Shown here piece by piece: positions 44,212-53,397 of a stretch of DNA of 64,000 nucleotides. Positions within the stretch are counted from its first letter, which is position 1; each line of letters begins with the position of its first letter. The position numbers were made by a program, and so were the translations under genes. The notes below the pieces were generated by a model that was given only the letters and a program-made list of their open reading frames with translations, was not told the origin of the DNA and made no database searches. Source of the DNA: Rhizomicrobium sp. (GTDB lineage: Bacteria > Pseudomonadota > Alphaproteobacteria > Micropepsales > Micropepsaceae); contig JBBCGJ010000001.1 in assembly GCA_037200985.1 (NCBI GenBank), positions 372,001 through 436,000 of the forward strand, in the 5' to 3' direction.

Positions 44212-45861
44212 TTGGCACGAGACGGACAGGACTATCCCGGCGATATCTTCGACTATGTGATCGTAGGTGCGGGCTCCGCCGGCTGTGTGCTCGCGAACCG
44301 GCTGTCGGCCGACCCGGCGATCAGGGTCTGCCTGCTTGAGGCCGGTCCGAAGGATCGCAGCCCCTATATCCACATACCGTTGGGATTTATCGGGCTCATC
44401 CAGCATCCCGAACTGAACTGGCGCTTCATGGCGGCGCCGCAGAGCGAAATCAACGGCAGGCAGATCTACGTCCCGCGCGGACGCGTGCTGGGCGGCACGA
44501 GCTCGCTCAACGGCATGGTCTATATACGCGGCCATCCGACCGACTACGACGATTGGGCCGCGGCCGGCAACACCGGCTGGTCCTTCGCCGACGTCCTTCC
44601 CTATTTCAAGAGATCGGAAAACAACGCCAATTGGCGCAGCTCGCCGTTTCACGGTACCGACGGACCGCTCGCGGTCACCGATCACGGGCGCACCAGCAAG
44701 ATGGGGCGCCTGCTGATCGAGGCCGCACAGTCGCTGCAATTCCCGGTCAATTCCGATTTCAACCAGGGCGACAAGCAGGAAGGTTTCGGCTTCCGCCAGG
44801 TGACGCAGCGGAACGGATTGCGGCAGTCTGCGGCTGCGGCCTTCCTCGCGCCGGTCCGCACGCGCCCCAACCTGAAGATCATTACCGGATGCAGCGTCGA
44901 CCGGATTCGCTTTCGGGATGGCCGCGCCGTCGGCGTCGATGCCCATATGCGGGGCGAGACGACAGCCGTTCGCGCCGCACGGGAGGTCATCGTTTCGGCG
45001 GGCGCCATCGCCTCGCCGCTCATCCTCCTGCGCTCCGGCATCGGCGACGGGGACGCGCTGCGCCGCCATGGCATCGGCGTGCAACGGCATCTGCCCGGCG
45101 TCGGCCACAACCTGCAGGACCACACCTGCATCGGCATCGACGTATGCGCCCCCAAGGCTCCGTCCTACGGGATTTCGCTTCGTGCCATTCCGGCGCTGAT
45201 CGCGAGCGCCTTCGAATATGCGCTGACGCGGCGCGGCATGTTCGCCAGCAATATCGTGGAGGCCGGCGGCTTCGTGCGGACCGACCCCTCTCTGCACCGG
45301 CCCAATCTGTCCTACACCTTCATGTCGGCGCGCCGGAACGTGCTCGGCGGCAGGATGGGGCGCGGACATGGCTATGCGCTCATCCCGCAGCTTCTGCGGC
45401 CGCGCAGCCGGGGCCAGGTTGCCCTCGGCGGACCGGGCTTCGACGCCCCCCCCTGGATCGACATGGGGCTGCTCAAGGACGCGGACGATCTCGAAGTGTT
45501 GCTGCAGGGGTTGAAGCTGGGACGGAGGATATTGGATACGCCGGCCTTCCGGAATTACGGCGGATTCGAAGAACTGCCGGGCCGCGAGGTCATGAGCGAC
45601 GATCAGCTGCGCCGCTATATCCGGCAATTCTGCGCCACGGCATTCCACACCGTTGGAACGTGCCGCATGGGCACGGACGAGATGGCCGTTGTCGATCCGA
45701 CGCTGCGGGTTCGGGGCATCGACGGCTTGCGGGTGGTCGACGGGTCCGTCATGCCGAACATCGTGGGCGGCAACACGAACGCTCCGATCATCATGATCGC
45801 CGAAAAGGCGTCGGACATGATTCTGGGACGTCCCGGGCCGGCGCCGCAGTTGGACAGATAA
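44212..45861 (+). CDS. GMC family FAD-dependent oxidoreductase (choline dehydrogenase-like)
   Basis: A 549-aa glucose-methanol-choline oxidoreductase. FAD motif GAGSAG at 19-24, RGRVLGGTSSLNGMVYIRG (the second FAD signature, about 87-105), the catalytic His in AFHTVGTCRMG and GGNTNAPIIMIAEKAS at the end. The only fitting start is TTG at 44212, eight bases after GGAAGGA; no in-frame ATG precedes the nucleotide-binding motif. It oxidises a primary alcohol, perhaps an aryl alcohol or polyethylene-glycol-like chain. It ends the plus-strand run before a gene-free spacer. Confidence 0.88.
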   Translation: MARDGQDYPGDIFDYVIVGAGSAGCVLANRLSADPAIRVCLLEAGPKDRSPYIHIPLGFIGLIQHPELNWRFMAAPQSEINGRQIYVPRGRVLGGTSSLNGMVYIRGHPTDYDDWAAAGNTGWSFADVLPYFKRSENNANWRSSPFHGTDGPLAVTDHGRTSKMGRLLIEAAQSLQFPVNSDFNQGDKQEGFGFRQVTQRNGLRQSAAAAFLAPVRTRPNLKIITGCSVDRIRFRDGRAVGVDAHMRGETTAVRAAREVIVSAGAIASPLILLRSGIGDGDALRRHGIGVQRHLPGVGHNLQDHTCIGIDVCAPKAPSYGISLRAIPALIASAFEYALTRRGMFASNIVEAGGFVRTDPSLHRPNLSYTFMSARRNVLGGRMGRGHGYALIPQLLRPRSRGQVALGGPGFDAPPWIDMGLLKDADDLEVLLQGLKLGRRILDTPAFRNYGGFEELPGREVMSDDQLRRYIRQFCATAFHTVGTCRMGTDEMAVVDPTLRVRGIDGLRVVDGSVMPNIVGGNTNAPIIMIAEKASDMILGRPGPAPQLDR

Positions 45862-45925
45862 GGCGCGCGCGGCTCCCGCTCCGATTTTTCGATCGAACGG
45901 AGCAGAGTTGGACGCTAGCGACGCC

Positions 45926-46135
45926 CTGTACCAGCCCATTTTCAAAAAAAAACGCCGCCCCCCCCACTCGCTCGTGCGGTTATCACCGAATGCGGCAGCA
46001 CTGGGCGCATGTCCGGTCTCCGGCCGTGCCGTAGAGACCCGCAGATCAGGTATTTTCGCGCCGCCTGGCCGCCAGTCTCCAACGCCAGATCGGAGACCAC
46101 CACTTCGAGCCCCAATTAGAGGTTGGAGCTTACGC
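45926..46135 (+). repeat. Diverged dispersed repeat, copy B
   Basis: Second copy of the element at 24056, same orientation and nearly the same block spacing (CTGTACCAGCCC, GTAGAGAC, GCCAGTCTCCAA, GGTTGGAGCTT). It occupies most of the 355-base spacer between the GMC gene and the first large regulator; the rest of that spacer (45862-46216) shows no gene. It also carries a 9-base A run (45944-45952) and an 8-base C run (45958-45965), which copy A lacks. Confidence 0.5.
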
Positions 46136-46216
46136 CTCGGGCTGACCGATCGAACTCTGTTTCCCTCAGGCACAGGATATGTCGGACAGTTTCCGGTATC
46201 GGCGCCCGGGCCCGAC

Positions 46217-49066
46217 TCAAACTCGGCCGATCAGCTTCCTGGCCGCCAGAAGGTCGATGGTCGTGGGTTCATCTTCGAAATGGTCGACGATCGGGCGCAG
46301 CAATGCGCGCGCATCGCTTCGCCTTTTTTCGGCATCCCACGATTCGCAGATGGTCAGCGCGGTGCGAAGCTCCCAAAAGACGGCGCCAAGCTCGCGCGCC
46401 ATCGAGATCGACGATTGCAAGATAATCGCGCCGGAATCCCGATCGATGCATTGCGACACCAGCTTGCCTTTCACGCGTAGAACTTCGGGCTTGCACCAGT
46501 GCATGGGGCTGCGCTCCGACGCTTCGAGGGTCGCCATCAGGTCCGTCGCAGCGCCGGTCTGGCCGGAATCGAGGAGGGCCTCGCAGAGGCAGGCTCGGAT
46601 GATGGGATGGAAGACCTCATAGTCTCCCGCGGCCAGTTCGCGCAGTCCTTCGTTCACCAGCGGCATCCCGCCGTCGAAATCGGCGCGCCGGATCTGGCAG
46701 AGCCCCAGCAAGGCGAGGCCGAGACCCGCATAAACGCTGATACCGTGGCTTCTGCAGTGATCCAGGAGATCGACGACCTCTCGCTCGACCGTGTCGAGAT
46801 CGGGCTGCGACAGGAACGCGTTGAACGCGGCCCAGGTCAGCGCAATGCAGTTCGGCATGGCAAGGTTGAGCTTTTGCGCTTCGAGCATTGCCTGCTCTTC
46901 CCATCGGCGCGCTTCTTCCGGGCGGCCTTGCATCAGCGCAAGATTCGACATGAGGCCGAGGCAGTCGGTGCGTCGATCGAAACCGATCTGTTTCACCTGC
47001 GTCAGCCGGGCGCTCTCAATGTCTTCATCCAAGGACCGCTGAAAATGCATACGAGCTTCGTCATGTCGCCCAAAGTAATGCTTGGTGAGCCCCAGCATCC
47101 AGTCGCTCATGGCGCATGCACCCGGATCGCCCAGCGCGTCGGTCACGGCGGCGCATTGCTCAGCCAGCGCAAGTGCCTTGGTCAGGTGCGGCGACCGGAG
47201 CTCCTGCACCCAAAGCGCAAGATAGGCCGCAAGCCGGCCCGCCGTGTCCTGCAAGGCGGTTGCGGTATCCAGTGCCTTTGTCCAGGTGGATACGACCTCG
47301 CCCGGCAGGCCTTGGGTAAGGACCAGGGCGCTGGCAGTCGCCAATTCGCACAGCAGCTGTTGCCGCGTCGGCGCTTCGCGGGTCCGCGCCTTCTCAGCCG
47401 CTTTGCGCGTCCATACCTGGCACTCCGCAAAAAGCGCCTTGCCGAGGAATAACGGCGCGGAGAACGCGGCCAGGTCGATGCCCAATTCTTCGTCGCCACC
47501 GACTTCGAAGGCCCAGCGCAGCGCCGCGCGGATGTTGTCGAGATCGGCGTGAGGCAAGGGCTGCCCGGCCAGGCCGCCCTCGCCGGAGGACGCACCAAGC
47601 AGAACGTCGCGATAATAAACGGCATGACGCCTGCGCAGCCGCCGCCACTCGTCCGCGTCGATCAACTTCGAGGCAGCATAGAGGCGCGTCGTGTCGAGCA
47701 ATCGATGCCGCAGGCTCTCTCCGGCGATATCCGTCGAAACCAGCGATTTCGAGCATAGGCGGCCGACTGCGACGAAGACCTGCTCGCTGCCGACACCGTC
47801 ATCCGAACTTACGGCATGTGCGGCCTCCAACGTGAAGCTGCCCGCGAAAACGGAAAGCCGCTGCAGCACGATGCGTTCGTGTTCGGAAAGAAGCCCATAA
47901 CTCCAGTCGAGCGTGGCATTCAGGGTCTGATGCCGCTGCGGCGCAGTTCGCCGCCCCGGCCAGCGCAACGAAAATTGACTCTCAAGAAGTGCCGCGGTCC
48001 CGCGTATGCCTTGGAGCGCCACATGCGCGGCTGCGAGTTCGATGGCAAGCGCAATCCCTCCAAGTTTGCGGCACATGCCTGCCACGAGCAGCGCTTCGTC
48101 GTCGCTTTGGCCCGGGCGCACGCCGCTGCTTTCCATGCATTGGGTGAACAGCTGGACGGCCGGAAAGGTGCGAGCCGTGTCGGCAGACATCTTGGGATCG
48201 TCAGGCGGGCTCCCGAGCGCGGGAAGCTGCATCACGGTTTCGCCCGGGACCCGCAAGGCCTCACGGCTCGTGACCAGGAGATGCACATCGGCAAGCTCCT
48301 GAAACAACCGCCGCGCAAGCGGCGCCGCCGCGTCGATGAGATGTTCCGCACCGTCGAGCACAAGCAAAATGCGCTTGCCGCGCAACCGCGCGACGATGCT
48401 TGGGATGGGATCGTCGGACTGGACCGACAGCCCGAGGGCCGACGCGACCGCGCCCGCGAGCAGGCGCCGGTCCGCGAGCGGCCCGAGTTCCACGAAGCAA
48501 ACGGCGCCCCGGAATTCCTGGATCGCCGCGTGTGCGACCGTAAGAGCCACCGTTGTCTTGCCGATTCCGCCGGCGCCGACGATCGTTACGAAGCGGCTGG
48601 ACTTAAGCGCTTCTTGAATCTTGCCCACCGTGCCGTCGCGGCCGACCATTCGTTCGAGACGCGGCGGAAGCGGATAGTCGGCCGCCAAGGGCGGCGGCGT
48701 CCGCTCGGCCGCGGCGATCGCCTTGCGCGTGACCGAAGCGGTCAGACAATAGCCGCGACCCGGGACGGTTCGCAGATAGCTCGCCGCCTCGCCGTCCATG
48801 TTCAGCGCCTTGCGCAACGCGGCAATATGAACGCGCACCGTGATCTCTTCCACGAAAAGGCCACGCCAAACCTTCGCCAGCAATTCCTTTTGACTAACGA
48901 TCTCGCCGGGACGCTCGAGCAGCGCGCTCAGGATGTCGAACGCACGGCTACCGAGCCGGATCGGCTCACCCGCTTTTTCAAGGACGCGCTCGGCGGGAAA
49001 TAGCCGGAAGGGCCCGAAGGCGATGACCTCTGGCACAACCTTGGTACTTTCGAGAACATGCTGCAT
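46217..49066 (-). CDS. Winged-helix/NB-ARC/TPR transcriptional regulator (copy 1)
   Basis: A 949-aa regulator. An N-terminal PhoB/OmpR-type winged helix spans about 15-108 (FGPFRLFP, LGSRAFDIL, VWRGLFVEE, VPGRGY). It is joined to an NB-ARC/AAA-like ATPase with VGRD at 141 and Walker A GAGGIGKTT at 164-172, LLVLDGAEHL (Walker B), and TSREALRVPGE. The remaining half is alpha-helical and TPR-like. No signal peptide and no receiver domain. Such proteins are thought to act as signal-gated DNA-binding switches; the ligand is unknown. Start at 49066 chosen over 49171 because similarity to its two paralogues begins there. It ends about 355 bases from the GMC gene, convergent. Confidence 0.85.
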   Translation of the reverse strand: MQHVLESTKVVPEVIAFGPFRLFPAERVLEKAGEPIRLGSRAFDILSALLERPGEIVSQKELLAKVWRGLFVEEITVRVHIAALRKALNMDGEAASYLRTVPGRGYCLTASVTRKAIAAAERTPPPLAADYPLPPRLERMVGRDGTVGKIQEALKSSRFVTIVGAGGIGKTTVALTVAHAAIQEFRGAVCFVELGPLADRRLLAGAVASALGLSVQSDDPIPSIVARLRGKRILLVLDGAEHLIDAAAPLARRLFQELADVHLLVTSREALRVPGETVMQLPALGSPPDDPKMSADTARTFPAVQLFTQCMESSGVRPGQSDDEALLVAGMCRKLGGIALAIELAAAHVALQGIRGTAALLESQFSLRWPGRRTAPQRHQTLNATLDWSYGLLSEHERIVLQRLSVFAGSFTLEAAHAVSSDDGVGSEQVFVAVGRLCSKSLVSTDIAGESLRHRLLDTTRLYAASKLIDADEWRRLRRRHAVYYRDVLLGASSGEGGLAGQPLPHADLDNIRAALRWAFEVGGDEELGIDLAAFSAPLFLGKALFAECQVWTRKAAEKARTREAPTRQQLLCELATASALVLTQGLPGEVVSTWTKALDTATALQDTAGRLAAYLALWVQELRSPHLTKALALAEQCAAVTDALGDPGACAMSDWMLGLTKHYFGRHDEARMHFQRSLDEDIESARLTQVKQIGFDRRTDCLGLMSNLALMQGRPEEARRWEEQAMLEAQKLNLAMPNCIALTWAAFNAFLSQPDLDTVEREVVDLLDHCRSHGISVYAGLGLALLGLCQIRRADFDGGMPLVNEGLRELAAGDYEVFHPIIRACLCEALLDSGQTGAATDLMATLEASERSPMHWCKPEVLRVKGKLVSQCIDRDSGAIILQSSISMARELGAVFWELRTALTICESWDAEKRRSDARALLRPIVDHFEDEPTTIDLLAARKLIGRV

Positions 49067-49327
49067 CGGTGTCAAATCTCGGCGTCGGCCGCAATTCGAA
49101 CGATACGACGCGATACGCAATATCGGCGGGAAATTATCATAAAATCGAAGAATGTTTCTCAAAACCGGCAAAAAGGCTTGCGGAGTCGAAGCGGCAATGC
49201 CGTCGGGAAAATGCGCCGATCACTCTCCCAAGATTTTGTGATTTTTCGTCAAGCTCGCGGCGAAATACGGACTTTTCGACAAGACGCACGCCAAATAACT
49301 TCGGCTCGGAATTTCCGCGCCTTCGAC

Positions 49328-52150
49328 CTACTGTCCGAATTCAGCGAGCAGTTCTTTCGCGGCTCGAAGGTCGGGTGTTTCATAGTCTTTTGCATAGCGC
49401 TCATATGCCGACAGAAGCAGAGCCCCGGTGTCCCGTTGCAGCCCGGTCCGATCGAGCCGCGCAAGTCCCACCGCCGCACGAAGCTCCCACGCGAGCGCCC
49501 CCTGTTTGCGCGCCACGGCAAGCACGCGCTCATAGGTTTTTCGCGCCTCGTCGAACGCGCCCCGGGCCGCGAGAAGATCGCCTCTCAGACGGATATATTC
49601 GGCGCGATACGCGCCGGCTCCTTTTTGCTCCATGGCATCGATCATCCAGCCGATATGATGATCTGCATCGTCGAAACGTTCGGCGCGTATGAGCGCTTCG
49701 ATCACACCGATCCCCTGCTGGAAAGGGTTGTACTGCGCCCTGACCACCTTTTCGAAGGCGGCTTCCTGAGCCGGTAAAGTATCCTTCGCACCCATGCGAA
49801 AGGCGAGCTCGGCTCCGTAAGCCGAAGCCAGCATCGGGAAGGGCTGTATCGAGTGTTCGCTGGCGACCGCGCCGGTCAACGCGATGACATCCCCGGCCCA
49901 GGACCAGTCGCCGCAAAGCAGAGCGGTTTCCGTCGCGAAATAAGCGGCCATCACGATCCCGATCGGGGCGCCGGCTCTCTGGGCAAAATCCAGAACGTCC
50001 CTGGCGGTGCGGATCGCCTGTGCCGGCTGCCCCCGCAGGAAATGAAGCTTGGAAGCGACGTTCATAGACCGCACCCTGTGGTCTATGCCGTATCGCATCG
50101 TGTTGATTTTCCGGTTGAGCGGGGCGTATTCCAGCGCCGCCTTGTTGTTCATCTCCGCCTCGATCTGGTTTCCGGAGGCGTGATGCGTCAGGCACAGCAT
50201 GGCGTGCGCCATGGCGAGCGCATCGGGCTCGTTGATCTCCCGCGCGACTTCCGCGGCGCGAACGGCGATGGGCATGGCCTTCGTTACATCGCTCGTGCGA
50301 TTGATGACGATGTGATAGCCGCCCAGGATCCGCAGTTCGAGATCCTGCTCTCCGACCGCGTTCGCAAGCTCGATCGCCTTTTCGATGGCCCGATCGGATG
50401 CTTCGGCGTTCCCGCTGACGACCGTGAAACAGTGGGCGTGGACATATTGCAGCATCGCTTCGTACCGGGTTCCCCGCAGAGAGGAATCCATCGCCTTGAG
50501 CGCGCGTTCGCTCCAATTCTTGGCCTCGATGGTCAGGCCGAGATCCATGAGGCAGAAGCAGGCGCTGGCGGCGAGCTTGATCCCGATCTCTTCATCGCCC
50601 TCCGGCGAAAAGCACCATTGCAATGCCGCGCGCAAATTGCCGATCTGATCCTTGAAGGTTGCATAGCCCCCCGCCTCGAAAAGCTTCGTCCTGTCGCGCC
50701 AGGCTTCGTGCAGGATATCGCTGAAATACGCCGCATGCCGCCTGACGACGGCTTCGAACTCGTCCGCCTCACGCAGCTTTTCAAGCGCGTAGACGCGGGT
50801 CGTCTCCAGGAGGCGGTACCGTGCCCCGCTTCCGCTGGTGTCCGCCGCAACGAGCGATTTGGAAACGAGGTTTGCGATGATGTCGAGCACCTCGGGCGTG
50901 CCGACGGAGTCGCCGGATGCGAAACGTATCGCCGCGTCCAGCGTGAAAGCGCCCGCAAAGGTCGAGAACCTACGCAGCGCGGCGCGCTCCGGCTCGCTGA
51001 GGAGCGCATAGCTCCAATCATGCGCCGCGCGGAGAGTCTGATGGCGTTCGGACGCCGACCGCCGCCCTGCCGAGAGCAGCCCGCTTTCGAGCAGGGTCGC
51101 AAGGTTATGGACGCCGAGCGTGCCGCCGTACGCCGCCGCAAACTCTATGGCCAGCGGGATTCCGTCGAGTTTCCGGCAGATATCGGCGATCGCCGGGATA
51201 TCCGCGTCTTTCAACTCCAGATCGTTGGCTATGGCGCGTTCGATGAACAGCTCGACGGCCGAATATTTTCTCAGGCGATCGGGATCGGCAGCCGCCAACT
51301 CGTCGGGACATTCGAGCGGACGGAGGCGGTGGACGTTTTCCCCTTCCACGCGGAGCGGCTCCCGGCTCGTCGCGAGCATTCGCACGTGCGAGGTACCGCT
51401 CATGATGCCGGCGGCGAGCCGCGCCGCGCCCTCGATGACATGCTCGCAATTGTCGAGCACGACAAGAACTTTCCTGTCGCGAAGCGCATGGACGAGGCTG
51501 GGCAGCATGTCGTCGTGCTTCGCTTCGACCCCGAAGATCGCGGCGACGGCGTTCGGCACGAGCTCGGATTTCGAGGTTTGCGCGAGATCGGCAAGCCAGA
51601 CGCCGTGCTCATACGCGCCGATCAGTTCTTTCGCGGTCGCCAGCGCGACGCAGGTCTTCCCGGTCCCGCCGGCGCCCACGATCGTCAGAAGGCGATGACG
51701 ACGAAGATGACCCATGAGAACCGTCAGGCTCTCCTGCCGTCCGACAAGCCTGGTCGGGGAAATCGGCAAATTGTGCCGATGGCTTTCGCGCTTCGGCAAA
51801 GCCGAAGCATCGGCATTTTCGACAAGGACCGGCGCGACAAACGCATAACCCCGGTTCGGCACGGAGACGATAAATCGGTTGCCTCCGCTTCTGTCGCCCA
51901 TGACACGTCGCAGCGTGGCCATGTGGACCCTGAGATTTATCTCCTCGACATGGGTGTCGGGCCACACACGGTTCATGAGCTCGATCTTGCTCACCACTTC
52001 GCCTTGCCGTTCGACGAGCGCAATCAGGATATCCAGCGCCCGGCTGCCCACGCGCAGGGGCGTGTTGCCCTCGGCCAGAAGCCGCTGACGCGGAAACAAG
52101 CGAAAAGGCCCGAATGAAATCGGCTGTTCGAGAGAGGACGCGCTCCCCAT
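49328..52150 (-). CDS. Winged-helix/NB-ARC/TPR transcriptional regulator (copy 2)
   Basis: A 940-aa paralogue with the same architecture. Winged helix about 10-107 (FGPFRLFP, VGSRALDIL, VWPDTHVEE, VPNRGY), VGRQE near 136, Walker A GAGGTGKT at 159-166, VVLDNCEHVIEG as Walker B, then a TPR-like second half. It diverges most from the other two copies in the C-terminal half, so the sensed signal may differ. ATG at 52150 follows GGGGGA. It lies between the first copy and an AraC gene, all on the minus strand. Confidence 0.86.
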   Translation of the reverse strand: MGSASSLEQPISFGPFRLFPRQRLLAEGNTPLRVGSRALDILIALVERQGEVVSKIELMNRVWPDTHVEEINLRVHMATLRRVMGDRSGGNRFIVSVPNRGYAFVAPVLVENADASALPKRESHRHNLPISPTRLVGRQESLTVLMGHLRRHRLLTIVGAGGTGKTCVALATAKELIGAYEHGVWLADLAQTSKSELVPNAVAAIFGVEAKHDDMLPSLVHALRDRKVLVVLDNCEHVIEGAARLAAGIMSGTSHVRMLATSREPLRVEGENVHRLRPLECPDELAAADPDRLRKYSAVELFIERAIANDLELKDADIPAIADICRKLDGIPLAIEFAAAYGGTLGVHNLATLLESGLLSAGRRSASERHQTLRAAHDWSYALLSEPERAALRRFSTFAGAFTLDAAIRFASGDSVGTPEVLDIIANLVSKSLVAADTSGSGARYRLLETTRVYALEKLREADEFEAVVRRHAAYFSDILHEAWRDRTKLFEAGGYATFKDQIGNLRAALQWCFSPEGDEEIGIKLAASACFCLMDLGLTIEAKNWSERALKAMDSSLRGTRYEAMLQYVHAHCFTVVSGNAEASDRAIEKAIELANAVGEQDLELRILGGYHIVINRTSDVTKAMPIAVRAAEVAREINEPDALAMAHAMLCLTHHASGNQIEAEMNNKAALEYAPLNRKINTMRYGIDHRVRSMNVASKLHFLRGQPAQAIRTARDVLDFAQRAGAPIGIVMAAYFATETALLCGDWSWAGDVIALTGAVASEHSIQPFPMLASAYGAELAFRMGAKDTLPAQEAAFEKVVRAQYNPFQQGIGVIEALIRAERFDDADHHIGWMIDAMEQKGAGAYRAEYIRLRGDLLAARGAFDEARKTYERVLAVARKQGALAWELRAAVGLARLDRTGLQRDTGALLLSAYERYAKDYETPDLRAAKELLAEFGQ

Positions 52151-52261
52151 CGATATCCCCCGGCAAAGAAGCGATTTTGACCCGGCCCCTTTCCGCATAC
52201 AACTGGCGGCGGGAACGCGAACGTCCGTGCACAGGACCCGCTGCCGGATACGGCTTCGCCC

Positions 52262-53173
52262 CTATTGCAGCCTCCGACGGAACTCTCTTGGGGATATGCC
52301 GACGATCTTACGGAAGCTTGCGGCAAACGCCGAGGGTGTTTGATAGCCGACGCAGAGTGCAATCTCGGTTATCGGCAGCACCGAATTGGCCAGCAGCCCT
52401 TTCGCCCGCGCGATCCGCAGATTGGTCAGCCAGAGATAAGGGGATTGCCCGGTCGCCTGGCGGAAGGAGGTACAGAAATGGAAGCGGCTCAGATCGACAA
52501 GGGCAGCAAGCTCGTCGAGGCCGATCGCTTGCTCCATCCTGTCGGTCATGTACGCGGTGACGCGTTTCACATGCCGATCCGCCAGCCCGCGCCTGGGCGT
52601 CGCGTCCGGCAACGCTCCGAGGCTCGAATGGGCCCGCACGAGCTGCATGCACAGAAGATCGACGGCCTGCTCCAGGAACAGTCGCGCCGACGGATCGTTC
52701 GTCGCCTCTCCACACAGAATGGCGAGAATGCGCGAGATCGTCTCGTCCGCGAAACTAACGCGATCCAACAGCTCGACGGGCCGGCCGCCCAGGAGCGACT
52801 CGGCGCCGGACAGCAACCGGCTGTGCGTCAGATAGGCGTGCGACGTCTCGGTGGCGCCGACGATATCCCAGCGTCCGTCGTGGTCGGCGGGGATCAGGAC
52901 GATCGTCCCCTTTCTGGTGTAGGATCGTAGCTGCAGCCTCCCGGCCCGCCTCAGGGTGATTTCCGAGTCGCCGCCATAGATCGCGCAAATCGTATGCGCG
53001 GACATGGCCGGCAGGCTGTCGTGCACCGGGCCATGCGTCCAACGTCCCGTGAGCCGGGTGCCGTCCGTCAGGCGCTCGGCCAAGGGGACAGGCGGCCGGT
53101 CGAGGATCCGGCTCATTTCCTGGAGCGGACCAAGGCTGTTCTGGGCGCCCAATTCAATGGAAGATGTATACAC
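52262..53173 (-). CDS. AraC family transcriptional regulator
   Basis: A 303-aa AraC/XylS-type regulator. The C-terminal DNA-binding domain (about 200-303) has both helix-turn-helix units: IGLDELAALVDLSRFHFCTSF, read in two parts, and ITEIALCVGYQTPSAFAASFRK, likewise, ending GISPREFRRR. The N-terminal half is a ligand-binding/dimerisation domain that cannot be assigned. The first in-frame start is GTG at 53173, 11 bases after AAGGAGG, a slightly long spacing; ATG at 53116 is the alternative. It is divergent from the third large regulator, so their promoters face each other in about 225 bases. Confidence 0.87.
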   Translation of the reverse strand: MYTSSIELGAQNSLGPLQEMSRILDRPPVPLAERLTDGTRLTGRWTHGPVHDSLPAMSAHTICAIYGGDSEITLRRAGRLQLRSYTRKGTIVLIPADHDGRWDIVGATETSHAYLTHSRLLSGAESLLGGRPVELLDRVSFADETISRILAILCGEATNDPSARLFLEQAVDLLCMQLVRAHSSLGALPDATPRRGLADRHVKRVTAYMTDRMEQAIGLDELAALVDLSRFHFCTSFRQATGQSPYLWLTNLRIARAKGLLANSVLPITEIALCVGYQTPSAFAASFRKIVGISPREFRRRLQ

Positions 53174-53397
53174 CGCTCACGCATCCTCCCTTTGGGGCTA
53201 TACGACTTTTGCGGCGGGCAGACAACATCGCAAACCTGAGACAATGGCCGCAAGATTCGAGCGGCATCACGGGGTGCGGTCGGCTACTCTCGAGACCGCG
53301 AATACAATCGATTAGGTCCGAGTTTGAGGCTCAGATTATCGATGGTCGGTCTAGCTGCCCTGTGTGGTCCCGTTGTCCGGCTCGTGCGGTGTCGGCA

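Noticed and set aside
45944..45965. Phase-variable homopolymer tracts (9 A, 8 C)
   Set aside because: They are in a non-coding spacer after a convergent gene end, so slippage would not switch a reading frame; a promoter effect cannot be shown.
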